Assembly (NCBI RefSeq): GCF_003063245.1 | Contig: NZ_MUXE01000002.1 | Span: 124,001-188,000 of the forward strand | Length of the DNA stretch: 64,000 bases | Direction of reading: 5' to 3' | DNA from: Arcobacter caeni | GTDB lineage: Bacteria; Campylobacterota; Campylobacteria; Campylobacterales; Arcobacteraceae | Shown here: one piece after another, positions 1 through 10,118 of the stretch | Numbering within the stretch: position 1 is the first letter of the stretch | Layout of the letters: the number at the start of each line of letters is the position of its first letter | Notes under the pieces: generated by a model | Seen by the model: the letters and a program-made list of their open reading frames with translations, nothing else | Database searches by the model: none | Told to the model about the DNA's origin: nothing | Program-made: the position numbers and the translations under genes

Positions 1-26
1 ATTAGACTCATAAGGTAAAGATTTAA

Positions 27-926
27 GTGGAAGAATTAGAAAAAGTAAAAAATCAAATAAGAGAATTTGTAAGTGTTTGTAATCATCAAAAAAGTTTAGA
101 GCTTTTAGAAAAATTAGCAACTGGAAAGATGTTAAGATCTAAACTTATTTTAAAAATTGCTGGAGTTTCACTAGAAAGTATAAAACTTTGTGCAATCGTA
201 GAGATGATTCATGCAGCATCACTTTTACATGATGATGTAATAGATGAAGCTAATACAAGAAGAGGTCAGCCTAGTGTAAATGCACTTTATGACAATAAAA
301 CATCTATAATGTTTGGAGATATTTTGTATTCAAGAGCATTTACAGAATTATCTCAAATGGATAAAAATATTGCATATACAATCTCAAATGCTGTAACACT
401 TTTAAGTATTGGTGAGATGATGGATGTTGATTTAACAAATACTTTTAACAAGTCTTACGACAAATATCTTGATATGATTTATAAAAAAACAGCATCTTTA
501 ATTGAAGCTTCTGCTAAAGCAGCAGCGATTTTGTCAAAAAAAGATGAAAATAAATATGCTTTATATGGAAAAAATCTAGGACTTGCTTTTCAAATGGTTG
601 ATGATATTTTGGATATTACACAAGATTCAAAAACTTTGGGAAAACCAGCAATGTTAGATTTTGTTGAGGGGAAAGTAACCATCCCTTATCTTTTACTTCA
701 CGAAAGAATAGAAAATAAAACAAAATTAGAAGCTTTATATAAAAAAGAGTTAACTAACGATGAAAGTTTATGGATTAAAGAGCAAATGACTATTACAAAA
801 GCTTTAGAAGATTCAATTACTTTAGCAAAACAAATAGGAAATATTGCGATTGATGCTGTAAAAGATGAAAATGATAGTGAAACTTTAATATTTATTATGA
901 AAGCAATGATTGAAAGAGAGTTTTAG
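27..926 (+). CDS. ispB: Polyprenyl diphosphate synthase (octaprenyl-type)
   Basis: Trans-prenyltransferase that lengthens farnesyl diphosphate with isopentenyl units to make the side chain of the respiratory quinone. The two Asp-rich motifs of the family are visible: DDVID at residues 69-73 and DDILD at 192-196, with the GQP and GKP context expected around them. Length of 299 aa is normal. The start is GTG at 27, preceded by AAGG about ten bases upstream; a preceding gene seems to end inside the first 20 bases. The stop is followed directly by the ATG of hemA, so the two are co-transcribed. The exact chain length (hepta- versus octaprenyl) cannot be read from sequence alone. Confidence 0.9.
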   Translation: MEELEKVKNQIREFVSVCNHQKSLELLEKLATGKMLRSKLILKIAGVSLESIKLCAIVEMIHAASLLHDDVIDEANTRRGQPSVNALYDNKTSIMFGDILYSRAFTELSQMDKNIAYTISNAVTLLSIGEMMDVDLTNTFNKSYDKYLDMIYKKTASLIEASAKAAAILSKKDENKYALYGKNLGLAFQMVDDILDITQDSKTLGKPAMLDFVEGKVTIPYLLLHERIENKTKLEALYKKELTNDESLWIKEQMTITKALEDSITLAKQIGNIAIDAVKDENDSETLIFIMKAMIEREF

Positions 927-2225
927 ATGAGTTACTTAATAATTAGTTTTTCTCACAAAAATATTGATATTAAAATGAGAGAAAAATTAGCTTTTGGTAG
1001 TGTTGAAGATAAAGATAGATTTATAAAAGTACTTTTAGAAAATGAATATACAAAAGAAGTTGTTTTATTATCAACTTGTAATAGAGTTGAAATTATTACA
1101 AGGTCATCAAATATTAAAGTAAGTGCTAAGAATATTATTGAAAAATTGGCTTCATATTCTGGACTTGATTTTGATATTTTGTATGAAAGAGCAGATATTT
1201 ATGATAATGATGGAGCTGTTCATCATCTATTTTCGGTGGCTTCAGCACTTGATTCTTTGGTAATTGGCGAAACGCAAATCGTTGGGCAATTAAAAGATGC
1301 TTTTAGATTTTCACAAGCAAAAAATTACTGTTCTTCAAACATAATAAGAGTAATGCATTATGCTTTTAAATGTGCTGCAAATGTAAGAACTGCTACTTCT
1401 TTAGGAACAGGTTCTGTTTCTGTGGCTTCAACTGCTGTTGCAAAAGCAAAAGATATAATAGGCAATACAAAAGGTGTAAAAGCTTTAGTTATTGGAGCAG
1501 GAGAAATGAGTGAACTTACAATTAAACATCTTGTTTCTTCTGGTTTTGATGTAATATTAACAAGTAGAGATATTAAAAAAGCTCAAATATTAGCTTCAAG
1601 TTTTGAGGCTAATATTCGTGTTGAACCTTATAGTGAACTTACAAATTTATTAGCAAAAACACCTGTAATGATAACAGCAACATCAGCTCCATATCCAGTA
1701 ATTACAAAAGAAAATGCTCCAAGTTCATCAATTGAAAGATACTGGTTTGACATAGCAGTTCCTAGAGATATTGATGAAAATATTTGTCTTAATGATTTAA
1801 GAATTTATTCAGTTGATGATTTACAAGATATAGTGAATGAAAATATGAGTTTACGAGCAGAACAAGCTAAAACAGCATATGCAATTGTAAGTCGTATGTC
1901 AGTAGAGTTTTTTGAATGGTTAAAGTCTTTAGAAATTGAACCTGTTGTAAAACATCTTTATGTTAAAGGTGAATCAATAATTGACAAAAAATTAAAAACG
2001 GCTATAAAAAAAGGTTTTATAAAAGCAGATGATGAAGAAAATATTAGAAAGCTTTGTCAAACAATAATAACTGAATATTTACATAAACCATCAAAACAAT
2101 TAAAAGATATTTCAAGAAATATGGAGTGTGATATTGTAGTTGGAGCTGTTCAAAGTATGTTTGGATTAAAAAACGATTCAAGTACACCAATTAAATATAA
2201 ATGTGAACATTTAATAAAAAATTAA
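927..2225 (+). CDS. hemA: Glutamyl-tRNA reductase
   Basis: Catalyses the NADPH-dependent reduction of glutamyl-tRNA to glutamate-1-semialdehyde, the first committed step of C5 tetrapyrrole synthesis in the cytoplasm. The catalytic cysteine sits in STCNRVE (Cys51). The NADPH-binding Rossmann stretch has VIGAGEMSEL near residue 190, and the C-terminal part is the helical dimerisation domain. Length of 432 aa is normal. The gene abuts ispB with no gap and is followed 16 bp later by proS. The ispB-hemA-proS order is familiar from Campylobacterota. In a region later rich in iron genes this supplies haem precursors, but nothing in the sequence shows iron control of this operon. Confidence 0.95.
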   Translation: MSYLIISFSHKNIDIKMREKLAFGSVEDKDRFIKVLLENEYTKEVVLLSTCNRVEIITRSSNIKVSAKNIIEKLASYSGLDFDILYERADIYDNDGAVHHLFSVASALDSLVIGETQIVGQLKDAFRFSQAKNYCSSNIIRVMHYAFKCAANVRTATSLGTGSVSVASTAVAKAKDIIGNTKGVKALVIGAGEMSELTIKHLVSSGFDVILTSRDIKKAQILASSFEANIRVEPYSELTNLLAKTPVMITATSAPYPVITKENAPSSSIERYWFDIAVPRDIDENICLNDLRIYSVDDLQDIVNENMSLRAEQAKTAYAIVSRMSVEFFEWLKSLEIEPVVKHLYVKGESIIDKKLKTAIKKGFIKADDEENIRKLCQTIITEYLHKPSKQLKDISRNMECDIVVGAVQSMFGLKNDSSTPIKYKCEHLIKN

Positions 2226-2241
2226 AATAGGAAAATGATTA

Positions 2242-3948
2242 ATGAAATTTAGTAAACTTTTTATTCCAACAACTAAAGAAACACCAAATGATGCAACTCT
2301 TCCATCTCATCAGTTTTTAGTAAGAGGTGGATTTATAGCTCAAACTGGTGCTGGTATTTATGATTTTATGCCATTGGGAAAAATTGTTTTAGATAAAATT
2401 AGAGCTATCGTAAAAGAAGAGATGGATAATGCAGGAGCAAATGAAGTTCAGTTTGGTTTTGTAACTCCGTTATCACTTTGGGAAGAATCAGGACGAGCTA
2501 ATACTATGGGTTCTGAAATGCTTAGATTTAAAGATAGAAAGAATACAAATTTTGTTTTATCTCCTACAAATGAAGAGTCAGTTGTAAATATGGTAAAAAA
2601 TAGAATTACTTCTTATAAAGATTTACCAATTCATCTTTATCAAATAAATATAAAATTTAGAGATGAAGCAAGACCTAGATTTGGTCTTATGAGAGGAAGA
2701 GAATTCCTAATGAAAGATGGCTATTCTTTTCACTCTAGTGAAGAAGATTTAGTAAGAGAATTTAATCTTATGGAAAGTACATATAAAAAGATTTATACAA
2801 GATTAGGTTTAGATTTTAGAGTAGTTGCTGCTGATTCAGGAGCAATTGGTGGAAGTGGTTCTAAAGAATTTCATGTTTTAGCAGACTCAGGAGAAGATAC
2901 AATAGTTGTTTGTCCTGATTGTGAATATGGTGCAAATATTGAAGCAGCTACTAGAAAACCAAGAGTTTTTGATTATTCAAATTCTAAAGAATTGAAAAAA
3001 GTAGAAACTATTGATACAAAAACAATTGAAGAAGTTGCTAATTTTTTAAATATTTCAAAATCACAAACAATTAAAGCAGTTATAAAAAAAGCTATTTATG
3101 AAGATAAAACAAAAATTGTTGTTTTCTTTTTAAGAGGTGATGATGAACTTGAAGAGACAAAAGCTTGTAATGCTGTTAGTGCTTTAGAATTAGATGATGC
3201 TTCTGAAAATGAGATAAATGAAGCTGGATTAATCGCTGGTTATTGTGGAGTTTTTGGACTTCCTTCAAATATTACTTTTGTAGTTGATAATGAAATCAAA
3301 AATGCAAAAGGATTGGCAAGTGGAGCTAATGAAATAAATTATCATTTAATAAATACAGATTTATCAACACTAAATGATGTTAAATATTTTGATTTAGTTG
3401 CAGTTCAAGAAAATGATAGTTGTTCTTGTTGTGGTGGAACTTTAAAATATACAAAAGGAATAGAAGCTGGACATATTTTCCAACTTGGAACTAAATACTC
3501 AAGTGCTATGAATGCGAACTTTTTAGATGAAAATGGAAAAGCAAAACCTTTTGTTATGGGATGTTATGGAATAGGTGTTTCAAGATTAGTTGCTGCTGTA
3601 ATTGAGCAAAACCATGATGAAAAAGGTTGTATTTGGACAAAAGAAACAGCACCTTTTATGGTTGATATAATTGTTTCAAATTCTAAAAAAGAAGATGAAG
3701 CAATTGCTGGTGAAAAAATTTACACAGATTTAAAAACAGCTGGGGTTCAAGTACTTCTAGATGATAGAATAAATGCAAGATTTGGTTTTAAAATGGGTGA
3801 TTTTGAACTTATTGGTTTTCCATACGCAATTATAATTGGTAAAAGATTATCAGAGGGATTCGTAGAAATAGTTGATAGAAAAACTTTAGAAAAAACTGAT
3901 GTTAAAGTTGAATCAGTAGTTTCAAAAATATTAGAATTAATTAAATAA
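2242..3948 (+). CDS. proS: Prolyl-tRNA synthetase
   Basis: Class II aminoacyl-tRNA synthetase charging tRNA-Pro. At 568 aa it is the long bacterial form: an N-terminal catalytic core (motif 2 region [17 protein letters not shown] around residues 138-154), an inserted editing domain of about 180 residues that would hydrolyse mischarged Ala-tRNA, then motif 3 ([10 protein letters not shown] near residue 450) and a C-terminal anticodon-binding domain. The start ATG at 2242 has AATAGGAAAATG upstream. It belongs to the same operon as ispB and hemA. Nothing is missing compared with the family. Confidence 0.96.
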   Translation: MKFSKLFIPTTKETPNDATLPSHQFLVRGGFIAQTGAGIYDFMPLGKIVLDKIRAIVKEEMDNAGANEVQFGFVTPLSLWEESGRANTMGSEMLRFKDRKNTNFVLSPTNEESVVNMVKNRITSYKDLPIHLYQINIKFRDEARPRFGLMRGREFLMKDGYSFHSSEEDLVREFNLMESTYKKIYTRLGLDFRVVAADSGAIGGSGSKEFHVLADSGEDTIVVCPDCEYGANIEAATRKPRVFDYSNSKELKKVETIDTKTIEEVANFLNISKSQTIKAVIKKAIYEDKTKIVVFFLRGDDELEETKACNAVSALELDDASENEINEAGLIAGYCGVFGLPSNITFVVDNEIKNAKGLASGANEINYHLINTDLSTLNDVKYFDLVAVQENDSCSCCGGTLKYTKGIEAGHIFQLGTKYSSAMNANFLDENGKAKPFVMGCYGIGVSRLVAAVIEQNHDEKGCIWTKETAPFMVDIIVSNSKKEDEAIAGEKIYTDLKTAGVQVLLDDRINARFGFKMGDFELIGFPYAIIIGKRLSEGFVEIVDRKTLEKTDVKVESVVSKILELIK

Positions 3949-3958
3949 AAGGATAACT

Positions 3959-4819
3959 TTGGAAAAAGATTTAGAAAAAAATATTGATGTTATAACAAAA
4001 GATATAACTTCTTATATTCCACATAATATTGTAGAAATAGTTAGTGGTTATGCATTTTCTTTAGTAATGGCATTATTAGTTTTTATTATTGGAAAATGGG
4101 CTGTACATAAAATCGTTTCGTTGCTAGGAAAAGTATTAAGAAAAGTAAAAGGTATGGATGAAACTCTTATTAGATTTTTAGAAAATATCGTTTATTACGC
4201 TTTAATGATTGTTGTTCTTTTAACTGCTCTTGGAAAATTAGGAGTTGAAACAACTTCATTTTTAGCGATTTTAGGAGCTGCTGGTTTAGCTATTGGTTTA
4301 GCATTAAAAGATTCTTTAGGAAACTTTGCATCAGGTGTTATGATTATCTTATTCAAACCTTTTAAAGTTGGAGATTTAGTAACAGCAGCTGGAGTTACTG
4401 GAACTATAACAGAAGTTGGTATTTTTAATTCAATTTTTTTAACAGGTGATAACCAAAAAATTATTGTTCCAAATGGAGCAATTACAAAAGGTTCAATAAC
4501 TAATGTAAATGCAAATGATACGAGAAGAATAGATTTAGTTGTAGGAATTGGTTATAACGATGATATTAAAAAAGCAAAAGATGTTTTAAATACAATTATT
4601 AAATCAAATGAAAAAGTTTTACTTGATAAAGGAACAACCGTTGCTGTTTCTGAACTTGCTGATTATTCTGTAAATTTTGTAGTTCGTGTTTGGGTTAATA
4701 CACCTGATTATTGGGATGTAAAATTTGCTTTAACTGAAAATATCAAAATTACATTTGATAAAGAAGGAATTTCTATTCCTTATCCTCAACAAGATGTGCA
4801 TCACTATAACAAAATTTAA
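3959..4819 (+). CDS. Small-conductance mechanosensitive channel, MscS family
   Basis: Inner-membrane pore protein that opens under membrane tension and releases solutes on hypo-osmotic shock. About three hydrophobic segments fill residues 25-125. The last is the Ala/Gly-rich pore helix (LGAAGLAIGLALKDSLGNF, about 107-125). It is followed by the cytoplasmic beta domain with the family signature, ending in VPNGAITKGSITN. Length of 286 aa is typical. The start is TTG at 3959 with AAAAGGA seven bases upstream. It is the fourth gene of the ispB operon, and its end overlaps the start of the cca-type gene. Campylobacterota often have several MscS paralogues, so no specific symbol is given. Confidence 0.88.
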   Translation: MEKDLEKNIDVITKDITSYIPHNIVEIVSGYAFSLVMALLVFIIGKWAVHKIVSLLGKVLRKVKGMDETLIRFLENIVYYALMIVVLLTALGKLGVETTSFLAILGAAGLAIGLALKDSLGNFASGVMIILFKPFKVGDLVTAAGVTGTITEVGIFNSIFLTGDNQKIIVPNGAITKGSITNVNANDTRRIDLVVGIGYNDDIKKAKDVLNTIIKSNEKVLLDKGTTVAVSELADYSVNFVVRVWVNTPDYWDVKFALTENIKITFDKEGISIPYPQQDVHHYNKI

Positions 4820-6191
4820 TTTACCTTCTATTTTAGAAGAGATTCTAAAAGCCCTACAAAAAATTGGAGCAACTCCAATTTTAGTAGGTGGAAGTGTTCG
4901 TGACCACTTTTTAAATATTCCAATCAAAGATTATGATATTGAAATTTTTGGAATAAACTCCCTTGAAATTATTCAAAATTGCTTACAAAAATATGGTTGT
5001 GTTAAACTTGTTGGAAAGTCATTTGGAGTTTTAACTCTAAGAGTAAATGAGTACGATTTTGATTTTGCACTTCCACGAACTGAAAAAAAAGTTGGAAATA
5101 CTCATCAAGATTTTGAAGTAATAACAAATGCAAATCTAAGCTTCAAAGAAGCAGCTTTAAGAAGAGATTTTACAATAAATGCAATAGGATATGATTTTTC
5201 TACAAAAGAGTTTTTAGACCCTTTTAATGGAATAAAAGACTTAAAAAACAGAACAATAAAACATATAAATGATAAAACTTTTGTTGAAGATTCTTTGAGA
5301 GTTTATCGAGCTGTTGGATTTGCTAGTAGATTTGATTTTAAAATAGAAGAAAAAACAAAAGAACTTTGTAAACAAATAGTGTTTAAAAATGAGTTAGATT
5401 TTTTACCAAAAGAGAGAATTTATGAAGAGTTCAAAAAACTTTTTTTAAAATCATCAAAACCCTCAATTGCTTTTGAACTGATGAGAGAATTAGGAGTTCT
5501 AAAATATTTTTCTGAGTTAAAACTTTTAATAGATTGTATTCAAGAGCCTGAATATCATCCTGAGGGTGATGTTTGGATTCATACGATGATGGCATTAGAT
5601 GAAATGGCAAGAATTTTAAAAGAAGAAAAAATAGAAGATGAATATAAAAAACTTTATCTATTTTATGCAACTCTTTGTCATGATTTAGGAAAACCATTTT
5701 GTACAAAAGAGATAAATGGAAAAATAACTTCTTTTAAACATGAAAATTTAGGAATAGAACCTACAATTAGCTTTTTATCAAAACTCACAAATGAAAAAAA
5801 ATTTATAGAAATAGTTTGTTCATTGGTAAAAAATCATCTTGCTCCTTTTCAATTATATAAAACAGAATCATCTTTAAAAGCTGTAAAAAGACTCTCTTTA
5901 AAAGTAAATATTGAAGATTTATGTTTAGTTTGTTTGGCTGATTGTTTAGGAAGAACAATAAAAGATAAAGAAAAATGTCCAAAAGCAACTTCTTGGCTTT
6001 TAGAAAAAGCGAAAGAGTTAGATATTCATAATGAACCTATAAGACCAATAGTTCAAGGAAGAGATTTAATAAATCTTGGGTTTAAACCAAGTAATAAATT
6101 TAAAGAAATTCTAGAATTTGCTTTTGATTTACAGTTGGATTTTCATTTAGAAAAAGAATTAATTATAAAAAAAATTATTGAAAAATATTAA
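4794..6191 (+). CDS. cca: CCA tRNA nucleotidyltransferase / poly(A) polymerase-like with HD domain
   Basis: Adds or repairs the 3'-CCA end of tRNAs. The nucleotidyltransferase head shows GGSVRD (residues 32-37) and the metal-binding DYDIE (46-50). RRDFTINA and the EDSLRVYRA stretch belong to the RNA-binding neck of the family. The C-terminal half is an HD phosphohydrolase domain with HPEGDVWIHT (about 255-264) and HDLGKP (about 296-301), giving the multifunctional long form. Length is 465 aa from ATG 4794. The reading frame stays open upstream to 4755, inside mscS. I prefer 4794 because upstream residues do not resemble the family, though no clear ribosome site precedes it. Overlap with mscS suggests translational coupling. 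Confidence 0.87.
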   Translation: MCITITKFNLPSILEEILKALQKIGATPILVGGSVRDHFLNIPIKDYDIEIFGINSLEIIQNCLQKYGCVKLVGKSFGVLTLRVNEYDFDFALPRTEKKVGNTHQDFEVITNANLSFKEAALRRDFTINAIGYDFSTKEFLDPFNGIKDLKNRTIKHINDKTFVEDSLRVYRAVGFASRFDFKIEEKTKELCKQIVFKNELDFLPKERIYEEFKKLFLKSSKPSIAFELMRELGVLKYFSELKLLIDCIQEPEYHPEGDVWIHTMMALDEMARILKEEKIEDEYKKLYLFYATLCHDLGKPFCTKEINGKITSFKHENLGIEPTISFLSKLTNEKKFIEIVCSLVKNHLAPFQLYKTESSLKAVKRLSLKVNIEDLCLVCLADCLGRTIKDKEKCPKATSWLLEKAKELDIHNEPIRPIVQGRDLINLGFKPSNKFKEILEFAFDLQLDFHLEKELIIKKIIEKY

Positions 6192-6259
6192 AGTAATTTA
6201 TTTAAGCTAAATTTTAAATAAAAACAATAAAATATGTTCAAATTTAAAAGGAGAAAAAT

Positions 6260-6697
6260 ATGAAAAAAATTATCACATTATTAGCAGTTGCTGGATTAAC
6301 AGCATCTCTTTATGCAAATGAAAATACAGGTTGTGGATTAGGTTCACTTATCATCAAAAATCAAAGTACAACGGCACTTCAAGTATTAGCTGCAACTACA
6401 AATGGAACTTCAGGAAGTCAAACTTTTGGTATAACAAGTGGTACATCAAATTGTGCAAAACCAAATAATTTCGTATCAAATGATAAGTTAAATAGATTTG
6501 TTTCTGAAAATATGGATGAATTAGCAATGGATATTTCATCAGGAAAAGGTGAAACTTTATCAACTGTTGCAAAACTTATGAATGTAGAAAATACACCTGA
6601 ATTTTCTGCTAAATTACAAGCAAATTTTTCAACTATTTATACAAGTGAAAATGTAACTTCAGCTACTGTTATTGATTCAATTGCTAAATATATGTAA
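6260..6697 (+). CDS. Exported DUF3015 family protein
   Basis: Protein of 145 aa with a clear signal peptide (MKKIITLLAVAGLTASLYA, cleavage likely before Asn20), so it should be periplasmic or surface-attached. The mature part has two cysteines, in GCGLGS and SNCAKP, that could form a disulphide, a spacing I associate with DUF3015. No catalytic motif is visible and the function is unknown. The start ATG has AAAAGGAG seven bases upstream. The intergenic gap of 68 bp after cca could hold its own promoter. It is followed with overlap by a DUF4105 gene, and the two probably act together at the envelope. Confidence 0.75.
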   Translation: MKKIITLLAVAGLTASLYANENTGCGLGSLIIKNQSTTALQVLAATTNGTSGSQTFGITSGTSNCAKPNNFVSNDKLNRFVSENMDELAMDISSGKGETLSTVAKLMNVENTPEFSAKLQANFSTIYTSENVTSATVIDSIAKYM

Positions 6698-6701
6698 TTT
6701 C

Positions 6702-8483
6702 TTGAATAGAAAAAGTAAGTATTTTTTACTTACTTTTCTATTTTCTACTCTTTGTTTTTCTTCTTCAACCACAGATTCTTTTATTGAACAGACCAAACTT
6801 TATGAAAATCCATATTGGTCAAAATTATTGCATTATACAAATGGTAAAAGTGAAATAGATTCAGATAACTTTTTTATATCAAAAGATGGTAAAACTGACT
6901 TAAAAAAAGAGTTATTTGAGACTATAAACTCTTTAGAAAATGCTCAAAATAATGTTTTGTGTAGATTTCCATTAAGAGTTAAGTGGTTAAAAGAAAATAT
7001 TCCATCTTTGGAAAAAGATATTGTTACTTATCCTTGTACTGAATTGGATGAATATATTTCTTCTGTTGATGCAAAATATGTGACAATGGTTTTTCCTACC
7101 GCTCATATAAATTCACCAGCTTCAATGTATGGACATACTTTTTTAAGAGTTTCTTCAAATGAAGATACACCATTAATATCAAATGCGATAAATTTTGCTG
7201 CAAAAACAGATGATACAAATGGTTTTATTTTTGCTTATAAAGGTTTATTTGGAGAATATGAAGGAAGATATTCAATTTTGCCATATTATGAAAAAATCAA
7301 AGAATATAATAATTTAGAACAAAGAGATATTTGGGAATATGATTTAGATTTAACTCAAGAGCAAATAGATAGATTGGTTTTACATGCCTTTGAATTAAAA
7401 GATTCTTACTCTGATTATTTCTTTTTTAAAGAAAATTGTTCTTATAATATTTTGTGGTTATTGGAAGTTGCAAGAAATGATTTGGATTTAGTTAGTTATT
7501 TTACTTTTAAAACAGTTCCTCTTGATTCTATTAAAATATTAAAATCATATAATTTAATTAAAGATTCAAAGTTTCGTTATTCAAATATGGGAAAAATGAA
7601 AAATATCTTAGAAAAAAAAATAGAAGATAAAGAGTATTTAAAAACTTTTGTAAATGAAAATGAACCTTTAAATGACTCATTAAGCACTGATGATAAAATA
7701 TCTTATTTAGATTTTAAAATTTTGTATTTACAATACCAAAGAGCAAATAATGAATATGATAAAAAAGAGTATTTAAATAAATATTTGCAACTATTGAAAC
7801 AGAGAAGTTCTTATTCTAAAGCTTCTTCTTATGATATAAAAACTCCATTTAATCCTTTAGATTCACATGATTCTGCTAAAGTGTCATTTTTTTATGATTC
7901 AACTGATAGTTTTGAATTGGGATTAAAACCAGTTTATACGGATATTTATGACATAAGTGATGGTTATTTAGAGGGTGCTTATATTGATTTTTTTGATTTA
8001 AATATTAAAAAAACAAAAGATGAAAATATTAAATTAGATAAATTTACACTTTTAAAGATAAAGTCATTAGCTCAACAAGATATGATTTTTAAACCATTTT
8101 CTTGGGGTATTGATTTAGGATATGAACATTTTAAAGACCAAAGTGATTATTTGAAAATTAAACCAGAAGCTGGTCTTACTTTTGGAAATGAAAAGAATTT
8201 TATTTATACTATGGTTGGTTCAAATCTTTATTATAAAAATAGTGAGCAATTGTATTCTCTTGGAACCTCTATTGGATTTATAACAAATCAATTCAAGGAT
8301 ATAAAACTAGGAATTAAATATTCTTATGATAAATATAATAAAAGTCTTGAAAATAATGAAGTTGAAATATTTACAACTTATAAAATAGATCGAAATCTTG
8401 CATTAAATATAAAATATATAAATGATGATTTATATGAAAAAGATAAAGAAAGAGTAAAAGCTGGAATCTTTTATTATTTCTAA
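6702..8483 (+). CDS. DUF4105 envelope protein with C-terminal beta-barrel-like region
   Basis: Large exported protein of unknown function. A hydrophobic signal segment (SKYFLLTFLFSTLCFSS) lies near the N-terminus. The middle matches my memory of DUF4105: HINSPASMYGHTFLRV around residues 130-145, then FFFKENCSYNILWLLEVAR near 250. The last roughly 200 residues alternate in the manner of outer-membrane strands and end in FYYF, a terminal aromatic typical of barrel proteins. The open frame begins at ATG 6672 inside the previous gene. I prefer TTG 6702 just after that gene's stop because it places the signal peptide at the N-terminus, but no good ribosome site decides between them. Confidence 0.72.
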   Translation: MNRKSKYFLLTFLFSTLCFSSSTTDSFIEQTKLYENPYWSKLLHYTNGKSEIDSDNFFISKDGKTDLKKELFETINSLENAQNNVLCRFPLRVKWLKENIPSLEKDIVTYPCTELDEYISSVDAKYVTMVFPTAHINSPASMYGHTFLRVSSNEDTPLISNAINFAAKTDDTNGFIFAYKGLFGEYEGRYSILPYYEKIKEYNNLEQRDIWEYDLDLTQEQIDRLVLHAFELKDSYSDYFFFKENCSYNILWLLEVARNDLDLVSYFTFKTVPLDSIKILKSYNLIKDSKFRYSNMGKMKNILEKKIEDKEYLKTFVNENEPLNDSLSTDDKISYLDFKILYLQYQRANNEYDKKEYLNKYLQLLKQRSSYSKASSYDIKTPFNPLDSHDSAKVSFFYDSTDSFELGLKPVYTDIYDISDGYLEGAYIDFFDLNIKKTKDENIKLDKFTLLKIKSLAQQDMIFKPFSWGIDLGYEHFKDQSDYLKIKPEAGLTFGNEKNFIYTMVGSNLYYKNSEQLYSLGTSIGFITNQFKDIKLGIKYSYDKYNKSLENNEVEIFTTYKIDRNLALNIKYINDDLYEKDKERVKAGIFYYF

Positions 8484-8514
8484 AAGATTAAAGAAAATTT
8501 TCTTTAATCTTTTA
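8481..8514. terminator. Perfect 17-bp palindrome between convergent genes
   Basis: Positions 8481-8497 and 8498-8514 are exact reverse complements with no spacer beyond a central AAAATTTT. It spans the stop codons of the DUF4105 gene and of lnt, which converge here. T-rich sequence follows on both strands, so it probably terminates transcription in both directions. Confidence 0.8.
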
Positions 8515-9744
8515 TGGTCGGTAGATTCTATTTTGACTTCCATTTACAATATGATATATATTTACATTATATTTTTTAGAGTAATATTTAAGTAACAAAT
8601 GTTGTAATGTTGGCTCAATAGATGGTGTAAACCAAGCATTATTTGATATTGCAATCATATATTCTGTATCACCTAAATTTTCAAATATTTTATCTGTTGT
8701 TGCTTCATAACAAATTGCATTTCTAAATTTCTCACCTTTTATCATAAAATCAGTTGGTTCACTAGCTTTTGAATAATCTTGCGCACCTTTATAGAAAATA
8801 TTATTAATAAAATCAACTAAAAATTTAGGAAAAGGAATCTCTTCTCCAAAAGGAACTAAAACAACTTTTTTAGCAATTTGTACAACGCCATTACTAAAAT
8901 GATAAGAAGCATTATAAATTTGGTCATTTTCTATATAAATAGCACCCGTTATAATATCAATTTGCGTAGATAATTCTTTTAATTTTTGAAATAAGATTTC
9001 ATTTCTATTTAATGGAGTTGTAAATGCAGTTTCAGGTAAAACTACTAAATCTTTATTTTGACTTATAGCATAATTTATTTCATCAAAGTTTTGTTGTTCA
9101 AGGGTTGGTTTATATTGTTTATCCCATCTTAGGCTTTGATTTACATTCATTTGTGGCATATAAATTTTAGCATTAGGATTTTGAATATAATGACCTTTTG
9201 GAAAAGATAAAGCAAACAAAAGAGGAATAATTCCCAAAATTTTGAATCTTTTTAACTTTATAATAAAATAAAATGAAATTAGAACCAAAATAAAACTAAG
9301 TTTATCAATACCAATGTACGAATCAATAAAAATTAGTTCAAATTTCATCCAATTAAAACCAAAAGGAGCAAAAAAAGTAAAAGCAAAAATAGTCAATATT
9401 CTAAAGGTTAATCTATCAAATAAAGCAAAAAAGTAAAAAATTAATCCAAATACAATTCCTATACAGATTAAAATAACAGGAGTTAGATATACCAAATCAT
9501 AGTATTGTAAACTAACAGCCATCCACCAACACCATAAAATCCCTGTCATAAATCCACTAATAAATAGGGCTTTTTTAGGAATAATTAATAAAAAATACAA
9601 AGCGAATAGTGCTACGATTGTATTTAAAAATTTGATTTCTATATTGAAATAACTCAAATATATAAAAGAACTTAATAAAATGGAGCTGATGAAGCCTTTT
9701 ATTATGAAGTTTTTGTTAGAATAATCGCGTTTTAGTAAAAACAT
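8512..9744 (-). CDS. lnt: Apolipoprotein N-acyltransferase
   Basis: Inner-membrane enzyme that transfers the third acyl chain to the N-terminal cysteine of lipoproteins, finishing their maturation. The N-terminal 180 residues are a run of membrane helices. The C-terminal part is a nitrilase-like periplasmic domain whose Glu-Lys-Cys triad can be read: Glu238 in VLPETAF, Lys293 before VVLVPFGEE, and Cys345 in ICYEATT. At 410 aa it is shorter than the roughly 510-aa enterobacterial enzyme, mostly through a compact membrane half. It converges on DUF4105 and diverges from yajC. LptE at 16586 is one likely lipoprotein substrate. Confidence 0.87.
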   Translation of the reverse strand: MFLLKRDYSNKNFIIKGFISSILLSSFIYLSYFNIEIKFLNTIVALFALYFLLIIPKKALFISGFMTGILWCWWMAVSLQYYDLVYLTPVILICIGIVFGLIFYFFALFDRLTFRILTIFAFTFFAPFGFNWMKFELIFIDSYIGIDKLSFILVLISFYFIIKLKRFKILGIIPLLFALSFPKGHYIQNPNAKIYMPQMNVNQSLRWDKQYKPTLEQQNFDEINYAISQNKDLVVLPETAFTTPLNRNEILFQKLKELSTQIDIITGAIYIENDQIYNASYHFSNGVVQIAKKVVLVPFGEEIPFPKFLVDFINNIFYKGAQDYSKASEPTDFMIKGEKFRNAICYEATTDKIFENLGDTEYMIAISNNAWFTPSIEPTLQHLLLKYYSKKYNVNIYHIVNGSQNRIYRP

Positions 9745-9772
9745 AATAAACTACTTTTTAAAAGGGAATTTG

Positions 9773-10039
9773 ATGAATACAGATTTAATAAGCTCATTGC
9801 TACCTCTAGTTGCATTATTTGCAATTTTTTACTTTTTGATTATTCGACCACAACAAAAACAAGCGAAAGCTCATAAAGAAATGGTTGCTAATTTAAAAAA
9901 GGGTGACAAAATTGTAACAAATGGTGGCTTAATTGTAGAAGTTGCAAAAGTAGAAGATACTTATTTTGTAGTTAAAAACAGTGATAATACTGAAATGAAA
10001 CTTATCAAAGAGTTTGTTGCTAAACTTTTAGTAGAATAA
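9773..10039 (+). CDS. yajC: Preprotein translocase accessory subunit YajC
   Basis: Single-pass inner-membrane protein of 88 aa that associates with SecDF. It has one N-terminal helix (about residues 8-22), the conserved FLIIRPQQKQAK just after it, and a small cytoplasmic domain with KGDKIVTNGGLIVEV. A TTG codon at 9770 is also in frame, but ATG 9773 sits better behind AAAGGG (about seven bases). The adjacent secD and secF confirm the identity. Lnt is divergent, with only about 28 bp between the starts, so the two promoters must overlap. Confidence 0.92.
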   Translation: MNTDLISSLLPLVALFAIFYFLIIRPQQKQAKAHKEMVANLKKGDKIVTNGGLIVEVAKVEDTYFVVKNSDNTEMKLIKEFVAKLLVE

Positions 10040-10054
10040 TTCTCTTCAAAATCT

Positions 10055-10082
10055 ATAAGATATGTAATTTTACATATCTTAT
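10055..10082 (+). promoter_or_regulatory. Strong hairpin in the yajC-secD spacer
   Basis: Twelve-base perfect arms, ATAAGATATGTA at 10055-10066 and TACATATCTTAT at 10071-10082, enclose a four-base loop. There is no long U-run after it, so it may be a partial terminator, an mRNA-processing site or a stabiliser that sets yajC and secD levels apart. The structure is clear but its role is inferred. Confidence 0.5.
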
Positions 10083-10118
10083 TTACTTCAAATTTAAAAC
10101 CTAAACTAAGGAAAAAAA

